DNA of 64,000 nt from Flavobacterium sp. W4I14. GTDB taxonomy: Bacteria; Bacteroidota; Bacteroidia; Sphingobacteriales; Sphingobacteriaceae. The position numbers were made by a program, and so were the translations under genes. Shown one piece after another: positions 29,254-38,665 of this stretch (position 1 is the first letter of the stretch; the number at the start of each line of letters is the position of its first letter). The notes beneath the pieces are model-generated. The model saw only the letters and a program-made list of their open reading frames with translations. It was not told the DNA's origin and did no database searches. The DNA lies in assembly GCA_030817875.1 (NCBI GenBank), contig JAUSZU010000001.1, positions 3,720,001 through 3,784,000 on the forward strand, given 5' to 3'.

Positions 29254-30801
29254 TCATCTTATTCTTTTCAATCTGGCCAGTAAAACATTTATCCGGGCAT
29301 TCCTGTATTCTATTTCCTGCGCAATTTCAGCCGGATACATCACATCTTTATTCAGATCAGCGAACTTCTTATCGAGCGATTTGCTTTTTAAAGCCTCCAG
29401 GTCCTGGATTAAGCTTTTTATTGAATCCTCTTTGATGTCATCAGCATTCGCCCGCGATTCAATTAACTGATAAGAAAGATACTGAATGCGTATATCGGTC
29501 ATCAACTTATAATGCTCAAATTCCTCAGCATTTTTTTTGGGTTTTAGTTTATACAAAACCGTACCGGCAATTCTGGTGCTATCCAGTAGCTGTTGGATGG
29601 AAAGTTTTGTATTTACCGGTATGCCCTGGATAATTTCGAAAGGAACCGCCGATATTGCATTCCAAAAAGCCTTCGAGGCGTTATCGTCGAAACCATATCT
29701 CGATTTGGCGTAGTCATTGATAAAACTTTTGTAATCTAGGGGATCATCTTGCTTAATGCCCCTTAGAAAGGCCGCTATCAGCATATTAAAACCACTGATG
29801 GGATATACACGCCTAATTGCATACAGATCCGAAATATCCCTGGTGCTTTCGAAAACAGTAGAATATAAACCCGAGGTAGACCATGAGGTCATTATAATGC
29901 CTTTATACCCAAACTTCCTTGTCATCGGCACAAAATCTGTAATGTTCTTAAAATGTTTTTCCCATTGGGTTAGAAAGTAATTATCGGGATGGCTTCTAAT
30001 TGCCGGTGCTCCCCATATTTCAAATCCGCTCTGCATCAGTTTCTGATGATCACCGAACATGTTGATGTCCCAACCATAGTTCCAATCTACAAAAATGGTT
30101 TCCTTGGGAAGGCCTTTTAATGCTTCGGGATATTTTAGTGCAATATCTGCCCATAAAACCGGTTTTTTTCCTAAACTTACAACCACATCGCAAAGCATTT
30201 TAATATAATCGCCATATAAACGGCCAATGCCAACTGCTTTTATCTTCTTTTTAGATTCTTCACCATGGCCTAAAAGATAGGTTTCATCGCCACCAATGTG
30301 GATATAAGGTGAATTGTGGGTTGATATTAAATCTTTATACAGTGTGGTAAAAAGTTTTTTTGCGGCCTCTTCCCTGATTGGATTAACTTGCGAATAATCC
30401 TTTTGATCCTCCCGAAGATCTTTAAACTTTGCATTTCTTAAAATATATTCTACATGCCCAAAACTTTGTTGAAGCGGAACAACATCAAGTTTAATCCCAT
30501 TACAATAGGCAATAAAAGACTTCACTTCTGCTCTTGAGTAAGCATACCGGTTCGGAATCAAAGGTTCATCTTTAAAAGGATAGGTACCTTCCCACTCCAT
30601 AATCAACGTATTTATTCCACCTTCGCTAAGCTGTAGGGCCAGTTTTTTAAGTGCTGGCATTGGAATAGCTTGAATGCGGAGATCCAGATGGAAGCCTCTT
30701 ACCGGGAAAAGGTTTGGATTTCCAGGTCTTCCGGATTGAACTGCATCAGACTTAAAAATAGCCGTACACAAAAGTAAAATCAGCAAAATTTTTATTTTCA
30801 T
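29254..30801 (-). CDS. GH20-type beta-N-acetylhexosaminidase
   Basis: A 515-residue exported enzyme (signal peptide about 1-20). The TIM-barrel carries the GH20 catalytic pair Asp172-Glu173 in YIHIGGDETYLLG. RGFHLDLRIQAIPMPALKKL and the aromatic WADIALKYP and VDWNYGWDINMFG stretches line the expected site. The usual N-terminal GH20b domain is missing, so it is a minimal form. It should release terminal GlcNAc or GalNAc from oligosaccharides in the periplasm or at the surface. Its place upstream of nagA and nagB fits an amino-sugar locus. Confidence 0.87.
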   Translation of the reverse strand: MKIKILLILLLCTAIFKSDAVQSGRPGNPNLFPVRGFHLDLRIQAIPMPALKKLALQLSEGGINTLIMEWEGTYPFKDEPLIPNRYAYSRAEVKSFIAYCNGIKLDVVPLQQSFGHVEYILRNAKFKDLREDQKDYSQVNPIREEAAKKLFTTLYKDLISTHNSPYIHIGGDETYLLGHGEESKKKIKAVGIGRLYGDYIKMLCDVVVSLGKKPVLWADIALKYPEALKGLPKETIFVDWNYGWDINMFGDHQKLMQSGFEIWGAPAIRSHPDNYFLTQWEKHFKNITDFVPMTRKFGYKGIIMTSWSTSGLYSTVFESTRDISDLYAIRRVYPISGFNMLIAAFLRGIKQDDPLDYKSFINDYAKSRYGFDDNASKAFWNAISAVPFEIIQGIPVNTKLSIQQLLDSTRIAGTVLYKLKPKKNAEEFEHYKLMTDIRIQYLSYQLIESRANADDIKEDSIKSLIQDLEALKSKSLDKKFADLNKDVMYPAEIAQEIEYRNARINVLLARLKRIR

Positions 30802-30851
30802 ATGCTATATTTTAACCCAATACACCGCCAGGGCAATTGGGATCTTATGGT

Positions 30852-32361
30852 TTAATTAATGACAATATCCAGGCTTAATTCATTTGCGAAATATCCCCCG
30901 TTATGATCTCTTGCCTCGAAAACAATCTTATCGGCATTGCCCGTACCACCGTAAAGGTATTTTACAGCACCCTTTGCAATATCTGCCTGAGAAAATGAAG
31001 CATTGGCAGACAGCGGAACGCCATATTTAACCAAGTATCCTGCTGTTGGAACCTGTTTAACGGTATAAGTGATATTCTTATCATCTGTACCTGTCATTTG
31101 TAAATTAGTGGCGGTTAAAGGTACAATTGGTTTACTGGCAGATACATTAAGCGGGCTCACCTGCCCAAGTTTCAATAAGGTTATTGGCGGAGAGGTAACA
31201 GCTATATAAGCGGCAAAACTACCTGAAGAAAATTCCCTTGGCCTAAGCTTGATAAAATTATCGACATTATGCCTTAGAAAGACATTGATAAAGCTTCCGT
31301 TATTTGCATAAAGCTGGCTAACAGCCGAGGTAACATCAAAAGAAACCCAACCCACAGTAGCCCCCGGAACCGGAATGGTTGACATGGCCACCGAATTATA
31401 TGTTGGTGCATTGTTCCAGGTAATAGTGCTTTCTGTCCAATCCTTATTCTCGCCCAGGTGTGCAGAAAAAGAGTAAATGGTTTGAAGCAGTAAGGCCGGT
31501 ATTGTAAACATATACAAACATTTTGGCCGCTCCGATTTTATCCCCAAAGCCTGGTTTTGTTAAGGGGAACTGCATTACCCCTATCCTACCCACGGTAGCA
31601 TCGGCCGAGCTTACAGCTTTTAAATCCATTGTTGCAGCATCATTGAAATTGGCATTATTATTACCGTTTCCGCCACGTATATAAACATCCTTGGTTACGT
31701 TTATTTTTTCGGTTACCACATTTCCGCCGGGAATTGCATCATCAGCCTTTTCATCAAGCAAACGGTAAAAAGTAAATTGTGCGGTTACCTGCGCCACGCC
31801 ATTGCTAAATTCCAGATCCTGGCTTCTTACCACAGCTGCGGTAGAACTCAAAGATGAGTTTTGGTTGATGGTTAAAATGTATTGATCTGAACTACTGGAT
31901 GATCTACTGTAATAAATAAAATTACCATTAATGGTTTCCAATTTTCTCGATTCGCCCAGACCAATATCAGTCGACTTCAATTTTCCTTTTATGATAAGAT
32001 CTTCAAGCAGGTTTTTGAGTATGATTGGGGGAACCTGATCTACAGATGTATAACCAATAGTGGCCAGTAATTGTTTCATGGCCGGGTTGGTTAAAAATAC
32101 GCTTGTATAACTATCACCTGTACCAAATAGATCCAGTAAACCCGCTCTTTTTACGGCAGCTGAAAAAAGATCCAGTTCGGTAAGATCTGTACTATGATCT
32201 GTAAGCAAAAACTGTTTTATGGTCTGCGCTTTGAGATTGGCTCCGGCGGCCGCTCCATTGCTATCTTCATTTTTCAATAGTTCGAATTTGCTGCAGCCTG
32301 CTGCAACCATCAAGCCTGTACAGAAAAACAGTGTTTTTAAGTAAAGTTTTAAATTTTTCAT
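30852..32361 (-). pseudogene. Surface lipoprotein with FAS1, DNRLRE and cadherin-like domains, interrupted by a frameshift
   Basis: The first frame (32361 to 31444) gives a lipoprotein (lipobox Cys23, VAAGCSK), a fasciclin-like domain (about 45-135) and the start of a DNRLRE domain ending VYVYNTGLTASNH. The domain then continues in another frame (TIYSFSAHLGENKDWTESTITWNNAPT) to 30852, ending with a cadherin/CSPG-like repeat (LTATNLQMTGTDDKNITYTV). One extra base near 31490, in a CAAACC run, explains it: removing one A restores ...TASTIYSFSAHLGENKDW. It follows SusD by 12 bp, the place of a surface glycan-binding protein. It is either a true frameshift or a sequencing error in the A run. Confidence 0.85.
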
Positions 32362-32373
32362 CTGGAGCCGTTT

Positions 32374-33825
32374 TTATTGATAATATGAATTTTGATCTAA
32401 AAGTGGGTTTAACCTAATTTCGGTGAGATTAATGGGCCACAGGAAATTTTCAGGATTTGAGATGCCGTTTATCGGTCCAAGAACTTTCAGGGCCTTACCC
32501 GTACGCACCAGATCATACCATCTTTTGCCCTCGTAACAAAGCTCCCTTGCGCGTTCGTCCAAAATAAGGTCTTCAATCTGATCAGTTGTCAAACCTGCAT
32601 ATGACGCTGGTGTATAGGCTACGGCTCCAGCCCTTGTTCTTATCTGGTTAACCAAAGTCATTGCGCCGGCAACATCGCCTGTTTTGTTCAGCGCTTCTGC
32701 CCGTAACAGCATAATATCTGCCAGGCGGTAAACAATAATATTCTTATCATCCTGCGTACCGCGAACAAACCCCGATTTTTCAAAGAACTTAACAATGCCC
32801 GAATTGGTATCAAAGTTCACTTTTGATCTTAAATCTGTTGAAGTAAACTTACTGGAAAGATAACCGCTTGCTTTGAAAAATGGCTGAAACCCTAAATCAC
32901 CATAAACCGTAATCAGGAATGAACGTGTTGCCCGTTCCGAAAAGTTATAATCAATTTCAAAAATCGACTCTGTTGAAAACCCTTTGGTAAACATCTGGGC
33001 ATAGGCTGTATTATCTATCAGCGCAGGGTTAACATTATAATCTACGGTTGAGGAAGCGCTATATAATGCCGTTAAAGCATAAGTAGAATTAGATAAAATT
33101 TTCTGAGAAGCCGTTAATGCGCTTTGGTATTGATGCCTCCACATGTAAAAATCGGTATATATCGCATTTACTGCCCCCAGGGTAAACTGCGCCCTTGTTG
33201 CTGAAGCTGTAGAATAAGAAGCGGGTATTGCCGCAAGTGAGGCAGAATCCAAATCTGCCTGAATGCGGGCGTAAACTGCAGTGGTATCTGAGCGGGCAAT
33301 GCTTACATTCTGGTTGGCGTCTGTTAAAGGTTCGGTCACCAAAGGCAGTTTACCCCAGATACGCGTCATATAGAAGTAGCAAAAAGCCCGAATGGCAAAT
33401 GCCTGTCCCCTAACGCTGCTATAGTCGGCAGCTTTGCCTAAATACAAACCTTTATTTTTCATCTCCGAAGTATTCTTTAAAATCAGATTACTTTGATTAA
33501 CAACCTGGTAAATACCGTTCCAGCTAGTAATAGGCAAACTCGAATTAAGGTTATTGGTGAGCAGGTTTAAGGTTTGGGAGCTCAGGGCCAATGGGTTTAG
33601 CGCTACATTATCGGCCCGCCCCTCGCCATACAAAACAGATTCTGGCGCCATTGCACCCTGCAACAGATTATAAGCGCCAAAAAGTGCCGCCGTTGCCTGC
33701 GATGTTTCAGTCCAATAGTTGGAACTGGAATATGATGTTGTAGGATCTATCTCCAATGCCTTTTTACAGCTTCCCAAAAGAAGCAGTCCGATAAGCATGA
33801 AGCTGTACATTTTATAATCTTTCAT
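32374..33825 (-). CDS. SusD/RagB family glycan-binding lipoprotein of the amino-sugar locus
   Basis: A 483-residue protein with lipobox Cys20 (LLLLGSCKKALEID). SusD features: NSSLPITSWNGIYQVVNQSNLILK, the SVRGQAFAIRAFCYFYMTRIWGKLPLVTEPL helix pair, NIIVYRLADIMLLRAEALNKTGD and the C-terminal LILDERARELCYEGKRWYDLVR. It lies 11 bp downstream of the SusC gene and forms the lid of that transporter. Given GH20, NagA and NagB in the same direction, its ligand is probably an N-acetylhexosamine-containing oligosaccharide (inference). Confidence 0.95.
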   Translation of the reverse strand: MKDYKMYSFMLIGLLLLGSCKKALEIDPTTSYSSSNYWTETSQATAALFGAYNLLQGAMAPESVLYGEGRADNVALNPLALSSQTLNLLTNNLNSSLPITSWNGIYQVVNQSNLILKNTSEMKNKGLYLGKAADYSSVRGQAFAIRAFCYFYMTRIWGKLPLVTEPLTDANQNVSIARSDTTAVYARIQADLDSASLAAIPASYSTASATRAQFTLGAVNAIYTDFYMWRHQYQSALTASQKILSNSTYALTALYSASSTVDYNVNPALIDNTAYAQMFTKGFSTESIFEIDYNFSERATRSFLITVYGDLGFQPFFKASGYLSSKFTSTDLRSKVNFDTNSGIVKFFEKSGFVRGTQDDKNIIVYRLADIMLLRAEALNKTGDVAGAMTLVNQIRTRAGAVAYTPASYAGLTTDQIEDLILDERARELCYEGKRWYDLVRTGKALKVLGPINGISNPENFLWPINLTEIRLNPLLDQNSYYQ

Positions 33826-33836
33826 TTTCGTAATAT

Positions 33837-36800
33837 TTAAAGACTAAAGTTTAACGACAAATTATATGTTCTGGTTCTAGGGAATGCGCCTCTATCTACC
33901 CCCACTGCCAGTGCATTTGTGGATGAGCTTACTTCTGGGTCATATCCGGTATACGAACCGAAGGTTAACAGGTTAACCACTGAAAAGCCAATATTGGCAT
34001 TGCTGATTTTTAGTTTATTTAATAGTTTAGAAGCTATTCTATAATTTAGTGCAACATTCTGTAGTCTGATAAAAGAACCATCTTCGACAAACCTATTGGA
34101 GATGGCATAATTCAGCATAGGGTCGGTTTTCACCAATCTTGGCACATCTGTTACATCGCCCTGTTTCCTCCATCTTCTGAGCTGATCGGTTGTGAGGTTC
34201 TGATCATACGGCGAAGCATCCAGGTTTCTTTTTACCTCGTTAAACACATCATTGCCAAAACTGTAGGTAATGAGCGTTGAAAGTGTGAAGTTCTTATAGG
34301 TAAACTCATTCTGAAAACCGCCTGTAAAATCGGGATTTGGATTACCGATAACCTGTAGATCAGCATCATTAATAATTCCATCACCATTTACATCTTCCCA
34401 GATCACATCTCCACCTTTATATACTGCGCCATTGGCCGAACCCTGGCGGTAAGGCGTTACAGCTCCGGTGGTAGGGTTTTTCTGGTAAACATTATCCGCA
34501 TCGTAAGCATAAACACCAAGTGCTTTCAGGCCATAAAATACACCAGCCGTTTCACCAACCCTTGCCATATTGTATATATTAGGCCGGTAGTCCTGATTTC
34601 CCGGAAGGGAAAGAACCTTATTTCTGTTCAGTGAAAAGGTCAATGTAGAATTCCACTTAAGCGCACCATCGAGATTAATTGTCGACAAGGTAAACTCAAG
34701 CCCTTTATTCTCAAGGCTTCCAAAGTTTGCAGGTACTGTAGCATAACCTGTTGTGCCTGGCACCGCAACATCAAATAAAAGGCCTGTAGTTTTTTTCAGA
34801 TAGGCATCTGCAGTGAAGCGGATTCTATCGTGGAGAAAAGCTAAATCAAGGCCTATATTGGTCTGTTTTGTGGTTTCCCATCTCAAAGAAGCATTGGGTA
34901 CACCATTGCTAACAATGGCAACATTGCCCAAATAAGTGCCTGGGGTATAAAAGGAGCCTTGCCAGGCGTAATTTCCGATCGACTGATTTCCGGTAACGCC
35001 AAAACTTCCCCGCAGCTTGGCATCAGATATAAAAGTGATTTTTTTAAACCAATCCTCCTGCGAAAGTCTCCAGCCGCCAGAAAAGGAAGGAAAATAACCA
35101 AAGCGGTTTTGGGCACCAAACCTTGATGATCCATCTGCCCGCATAACCGCAGAAAACAGGTATTTGCCTTTATAATCATAGTTGGCCCTGCTAAAATAGG
35201 AAAGCAGGCTATTTTCTTCTATATTTTGATTGTACAAGGATACCACCGAAGTTCCGTTTATAGAGGTGATGGTTGCATCAATCAATCCCCTTCCAATCAC
35301 ATCCACAATGTTATCGGTAAATTTTTGATAAGACTGGCCCAATAAAAATGTAAAATGGTGGTTGTTTGCAATGGTTGTCCTATAATTTAAAGTATTCTCG
35401 TTGATAAACGAATAATTTTTACCGGTGGTCAGGTAAGAAGAACTGATCTGCCCCTGTGGCAAAAGCGCCTGAGGCGTGAAGTTGGTTTCTTCGGTATTGG
35501 AATAATCCAAACCCAATGAGGTTTTAAACTCCAGGTCTTTGATAATTTTCACTCTAACATCCTGATTGCCAAAAACCCGCCAGCGGTTTATTTTATTTGC
35601 AGCAAGCTCCGATATTGCGATCGGGTTGGGTTTGCTTCCCTCAAGCAAAGGAATAAGCTGGCCAGTTACGGGATCATATGGTGTGTAAACGGGCATGGTA
35701 CTCAGCGCCTGGTAAATTGCACTCTGGTTGCTAAGGCCACTGAGAATTCTGTTATAGTTATTGGTAGAAATGTTAAAATTGGTGTTGCCCGAAATAGACT
35801 TATTTATGGTATAGTAAACTTTTGCCGAAGCAAAGGCTTGCTTAAATTTCGTATTGATGATGATCGGATCAATATCCTTGTAACCGGCACTGATAAAATA
35901 GTTCATGTTGTTTTCTTTCGAAGCGCCCTTTATGCTCACATCTGCCTTGTACTGGTAAGCCGAACGGTACATCAGGTCCTGCCAGTTGTTTGGTTGGGAA
36001 TAGTTAGGATGCAGGGAATCGATTACGGAAACCTTTGTAGTCTGCGCTCCGGTAAAATTATAGATGGCATCAATAAAGGCACTCCTGAACTGGCTTGCGT
36101 TAAGGACACCGATCTTTCTGGTTATATCGGCGACACTTCCATTTGCGGATACCTGGATTTCCGGTTTTTTGGCGTTCTTGCCACTTTTTGTAGTGATGAT
36201 AATCACCCCATTTGATGCACGGGAGCCATAGATCGACGCGGTACCATCTTTCAGCACCTCAATAGATTCGATATCTTGCGGATTCAGATCAGCCAAAGGA
36301 CTGAAAGTAGAAGCATCATCTACCAATCCGCCCGCATAGGTATCTGAATTGATGGGAATACCATCAACAATGTATAATGGCTGACTACTTCCATTTACGG
36401 AAGAGGCGCCACGGATTCTGACAGTTGCCCCTGCTCCCGGCTCTCCTGAATTGCTCGTGATCTGAAGACCGGCAATTTTACCCTGTAAACTGCTATTTAC
36501 ATCACCAAGGGCATGACTGTCCATTTGCTTTGCCGAGATAGAGCCTACAGCGCCCGTTATTTCTTTAACCTTTTGGGTACCATAACCCACATTAATGGTA
36601 ACCTCACCCAGTTGCTGGGCGTTAGGAGTAAGTTTTATATCCAGGGTTTTGCGTTCGCCTATATTTATGGTTTGATTTTTATAGCCCAGATAGTTGAACG
36701 TAATTATTGCACCCTGGCTCACCCTGATACTGAAGTTTCCATTTTTATCAGTTGCCGTACCCACATTGGTTCCCTGAACCCTTATCGAAACCCCAATAAG

Positions 36801-36938
36801 CCCGTCGTTGGTTTTATCTTCGCTAACCTTTCCGGTAAGCATGAAGGTAGGTACCGGGGCGGTACTGACCTGGGCAGCAGCATTCCAAATAGAGAACAAG
36901 GCTACAACAGCCATCATGTATATTTTTTTCATATGCAT
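33837..36938 (-). CDS. SusC/RagA family TonB-linked transporter of the amino-sugar locus
   Basis: A 1033-residue protein. A signal peptide (about 1-22) and a short linker lead to a carboxypeptidase-regulatory-like domain (about 32-115, LTGKVSEDKTNDGLIGVSIRVQ), a TonB-box region (GEVTINVGYGTQ), a plug domain (VRIRGASSVNGSSQPLYIVDG, IEVLKDGTASIYGSRASNG) and the beta-barrel. The 15-bp locus word sits at 37017-37031, 79 bp upstream of the start, so this gene is probably repressed by the LacI regulator encoded at 40078-41133. Confidence 0.96.
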   Translation of the reverse strand: MHMKKIYMMAVVALFSIWNAAAQVSTAPVPTFMLTGKVSEDKTNDGLIGVSIRVQGTNVGTATDKNGNFSIRVSQGAIITFNYLGYKNQTINIGERKTLDIKLTPNAQQLGEVTINVGYGTQKVKEITGAVGSISAKQMDSHALGDVNSSLQGKIAGLQITSNSGEPGAGATVRIRGASSVNGSSQPLYIVDGIPINSDTYAGGLVDDASTFSPLADLNPQDIESIEVLKDGTASIYGSRASNGVIIITTKSGKNAKKPEIQVSANGSVADITRKIGVLNASQFRSAFIDAIYNFTGAQTTKVSVIDSLHPNYSQPNNWQDLMYRSAYQYKADVSIKGASKENNMNYFISAGYKDIDPIIINTKFKQAFASAKVYYTINKSISGNTNFNISTNNYNRILSGLSNQSAIYQALSTMPVYTPYDPVTGQLIPLLEGSKPNPIAISELAANKINRWRVFGNQDVRVKIIKDLEFKTSLGLDYSNTEETNFTPQALLPQGQISSSYLTTGKNYSFINENTLNYRTTIANNHHFTFLLGQSYQKFTDNIVDVIGRGLIDATITSINGTSVVSLYNQNIEENSLLSYFSRANYDYKGKYLFSAVMRADGSSRFGAQNRFGYFPSFSGGWRLSQEDWFKKITFISDAKLRGSFGVTGNQSIGNYAWQGSFYTPGTYLGNVAIVSNGVPNASLRWETTKQTNIGLDLAFLHDRIRFTADAYLKKTTGLLFDVAVPGTTGYATVPANFGSLENKGLEFTLSTINLDGALKWNSTLTFSLNRNKVLSLPGNQDYRPNIYNMARVGETAGVFYGLKALGVYAYDADNVYQKNPTTGAVTPYRQGSANGAVYKGGDVIWEDVNGDGIINDADLQVIGNPNPDFTGGFQNEFTYKNFTLSTLITYSFGNDVFNEVKRNLDASPYDQNLTTDQLRRWRKQGDVTDVPRLVKTDPMLNYAISNRFVEDGSFIRLQNVALNYRIASKLLNKLKISNANIGFSVVNLLTFGSYTGYDPEVSSSTNALAVGVDRGAFPRTRTYNLSLNFSL

Positions 36939-37016
36939 TTTCTATTATCAGTTTCGCGTTTAGTAACTATTAATCAATTATCCCCCGTGTAAAATAATGA
37001 CGATCGGGAACAATTC

Positions 37017-37031
37017 GTTAACGTACACGAA
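37017..37031 (-). promoter_or_regulatory. Candidate LacI operator upstream of susC (copy 1 of 4)
   Basis: The word GTTAACGTACACGAA (plus strand) is identical in four places, each just upstream of a minus-strand gene of this locus. The core CGTTAACG is self-complementary with a TTAA centre. Confidence 0.7.
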
Positions 37032-37051
37032 AAAAGTTCAATTTTTTTTAA

Positions 37052-37840
37052 TTATGGTGCTGGTGTAAACTTAAAGCTTCTGATCACGATCTCAACTTCT
37101 TTTGCATCACTTGGCGCCAATCCTTTGAAACACCAGAGATTCATCTTCACTGGCAGTGCAACGCTGGGAATAGAGGTTGCAGGCGCCAAAAATGTATGAG
37201 AAAAAAACATATTGGTATCGTCGTTGTAAAAACCGTTCATACTTTTAAGTACAACTGAATTGCTTGTCCAGGTATAACGATGGGTACTGGAGCTCCCCCC
37301 TGATTGTGTCCATTCGGTGGTTATATGCTGCTGCGTTCCGGTAGTACCTGCAGCCGGATATACACTATAGTTTACGTTTGGTTTGGCAGCATTGCCCCAT
37401 CTTGCAAATTCTATATCCATTTCATTATAGCCATCAGGACCAGAATAATGGAAAAGACCCACTACCACATTTTTATCGAGCGTACTAACTGGCCCCTGCA
37501 CCTGCCATTGATAGGTTCCATAGCCCAGATTAACTGTAGAGGTAACTCCTGCACAAATCCACTTCGAGGTTGCGCTATCGTAAGAGAGTTTAAGGTGCAA
37601 CAGACCTCCGCTGTCTTTCCATACATTTTGGGCAGCCCAAATGTTTGGACCAGGGCCGAGGCCACTCCCACTTTTTACCGTCCAGGAGTAACCGCCAAAA
37701 ATTATGGTTGTAGCAGTAGCATTTTGCTCAGCTGCAGTAACTGTTTTGGCTTTCAATGATGCAGATTGCATTTTTTGAGGCAGCAAAATATCCTTTTTAC
37801 ACGCCAAAAGGATGGGTAACATCAGCAGTAATTTGTTCAT
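37052..37840 (-). CDS. GH16-like (concanavalin-fold) lipoprotein
   Basis: A 262-residue lipoprotein (lipobox Cys14, ILLACKK). The jelly-roll pattern and the motif NEMDIEFARWG contain the GH16 catalytic arrangement Glu140-x-Asp142-x-Glu144, and YGTYQWQVQGPVS and NVVVGLFHYSGPDG match the strands before it. GH16 enzymes cut beta-linked glucans, galactans or related polymers. It may act as the surface endo-enzyme of this locus. The assignment rests on the motif and fold pattern; a non-catalytic binding role is possible. The LacI word sits 100 bp upstream. Confidence 0.7.
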   Translation of the reverse strand: MNKLLLMLPILLACKKDILLPQKMQSASLKAKTVTAAEQNATATTIIFGGYSWTVKSGSGLGPGPNIWAAQNVWKDSGGLLHLKLSYDSATSKWICAGVTSTVNLGYGTYQWQVQGPVSTLDKNVVVGLFHYSGPDGYNEMDIEFARWGNAAKPNVNYSVYPAAGTTGTQQHITTEWTQSGGSSSTHRYTWTSNSVVLKSMNGFYNDDTNMFFSHTFLAPATSIPSVALPVKMNLWCFKGLAPSDAKEVEIVIRSFKFTPAP

Positions 37841-37939
37841 TTTGTTTTGGTTAATTGGTTTTGGTTGAGCTGTTGATGAGTTAAAATCAATTTATAACTA
37901 AGATTATAACTATCTATCTGCTAATATATTAAAAATAAC

Positions 37940-37954
37940 GTTAACGTACACGAA
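37940..37954 (-). promoter_or_regulatory. Candidate LacI operator upstream of the GH16-like gene (copy 2 of 4)
   Basis: Identical 15-bp word GTTAACGTACACGAA; here the context AACGTTAACGT extends the dyad on the left side. It is 100 bp upstream of the lipoprotein start at 37840 and just past the stop of the CBM9-like gene, consistent with an internal promoter. Confidence 0.7.
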
Positions 37955-37972
37955 AAAATATTAAAAAATATT

Positions 37973-38638
37973 TTACCCTTTAATATCATCAGTTACAGGC
38001 TGTTTTATCTGCATAAATTCTACAGACCCAAAATATTCCGGACGATGAAAATCCGGTAATGCACTCAGTATACGATTCCAACAGAGATAATGGGGATTTG
38101 GTAATCCATCGCCACACTTAAAAAAATTGGCTTTTGCATTTTGCCCTTCAAAACTTCGGAGTTTATGGTAAACAAAAACCTCTGCCGGGATTTTGAGTAG
38201 TATATCCCAGTTGAAGCTTTCTCCTTCATTCCTCCATTCCACTTTTGTGCGTATTTTACCTATTACATCTTCGTTTAATAGTTTTCTTCTTCCGCTTTTA
38301 TTCCCATAGGCCACTTTCCCTGTACCGAAGGCATTAAATTCCAGATTATAATAGCTGTCAGATTCATCAAATGAAATAAAAAACTCAACACAATTATCAA
38401 GATGGACATCGCTGTTGACTGGCCTGTTGATGGAAGCAAAATAATCATCGGTTACGAAAAACTTGATTAAAATGTATTTTGACTTATGGGCAATTTTGAA
38501 TGAAGCATTACAGGAAGTTGGGATATGTGGCCATGAGTTATTGTCCAGGTCATGTTTGGGTAGTGCTTCCAGTTTGTTCCACAGGTCAGCAGGAGATCCA
38601 TCGGTTTCGTCTTTAAAAAAGGGTACGGTTAAGTTCAT
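37973..38638 (-). CDS. CBM9-like carbohydrate-binding protein, no signal peptide
   Basis: A 221-residue protein. The beta-sandwich pattern matches the family-9 carbohydrate-binding-module-like group: ASFKIAHKSKYILIKFFVTDDYFAS, the VHLDNCVEFFISF strand and YNLEFNAFGTGKVAYG, ending in CWNRILSALPDFHRPEYFG. No signal peptide or lipobox is seen, so it seems to stay in the cytoplasm, unusual for a carbohydrate-binding domain. It lies 28 bp after the transporter gene and is probably co-transcribed with it. Function unknown; sensing or handling of imported sugar is a guess. Confidence 0.7.
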   Translation of the reverse strand: MNLTVPFFKDETDGSPADLWNKLEALPKHDLDNNSWPHIPTSCNASFKIAHKSKYILIKFFVTDDYFASINRPVNSDVHLDNCVEFFISFDESDSYYNLEFNAFGTGKVAYGNKSGRRKLLNEDVIGKIRTKVEWRNEGESFNWDILLKIPAEVFVYHKLRSFEGQNAKANFFKCGDGLPNPHYLCWNRILSALPDFHRPEYFGSVEFMQIKQPVTDDIKG

Positions 38639-38665
38639 ATTAAGTTTTAAAGTGGAAAATACGGG

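Noticed and set aside
29063-29257. 64-residue frame between the GH20 gene and nagA, starting with an ATGA overlap
   Set aside because: The junction looks like translational coupling, but the second half is built from the nagA leader and the sequence has no coherent domain or membrane pattern. A decayed or chance frame is more likely; conservation in relatives would change this view.
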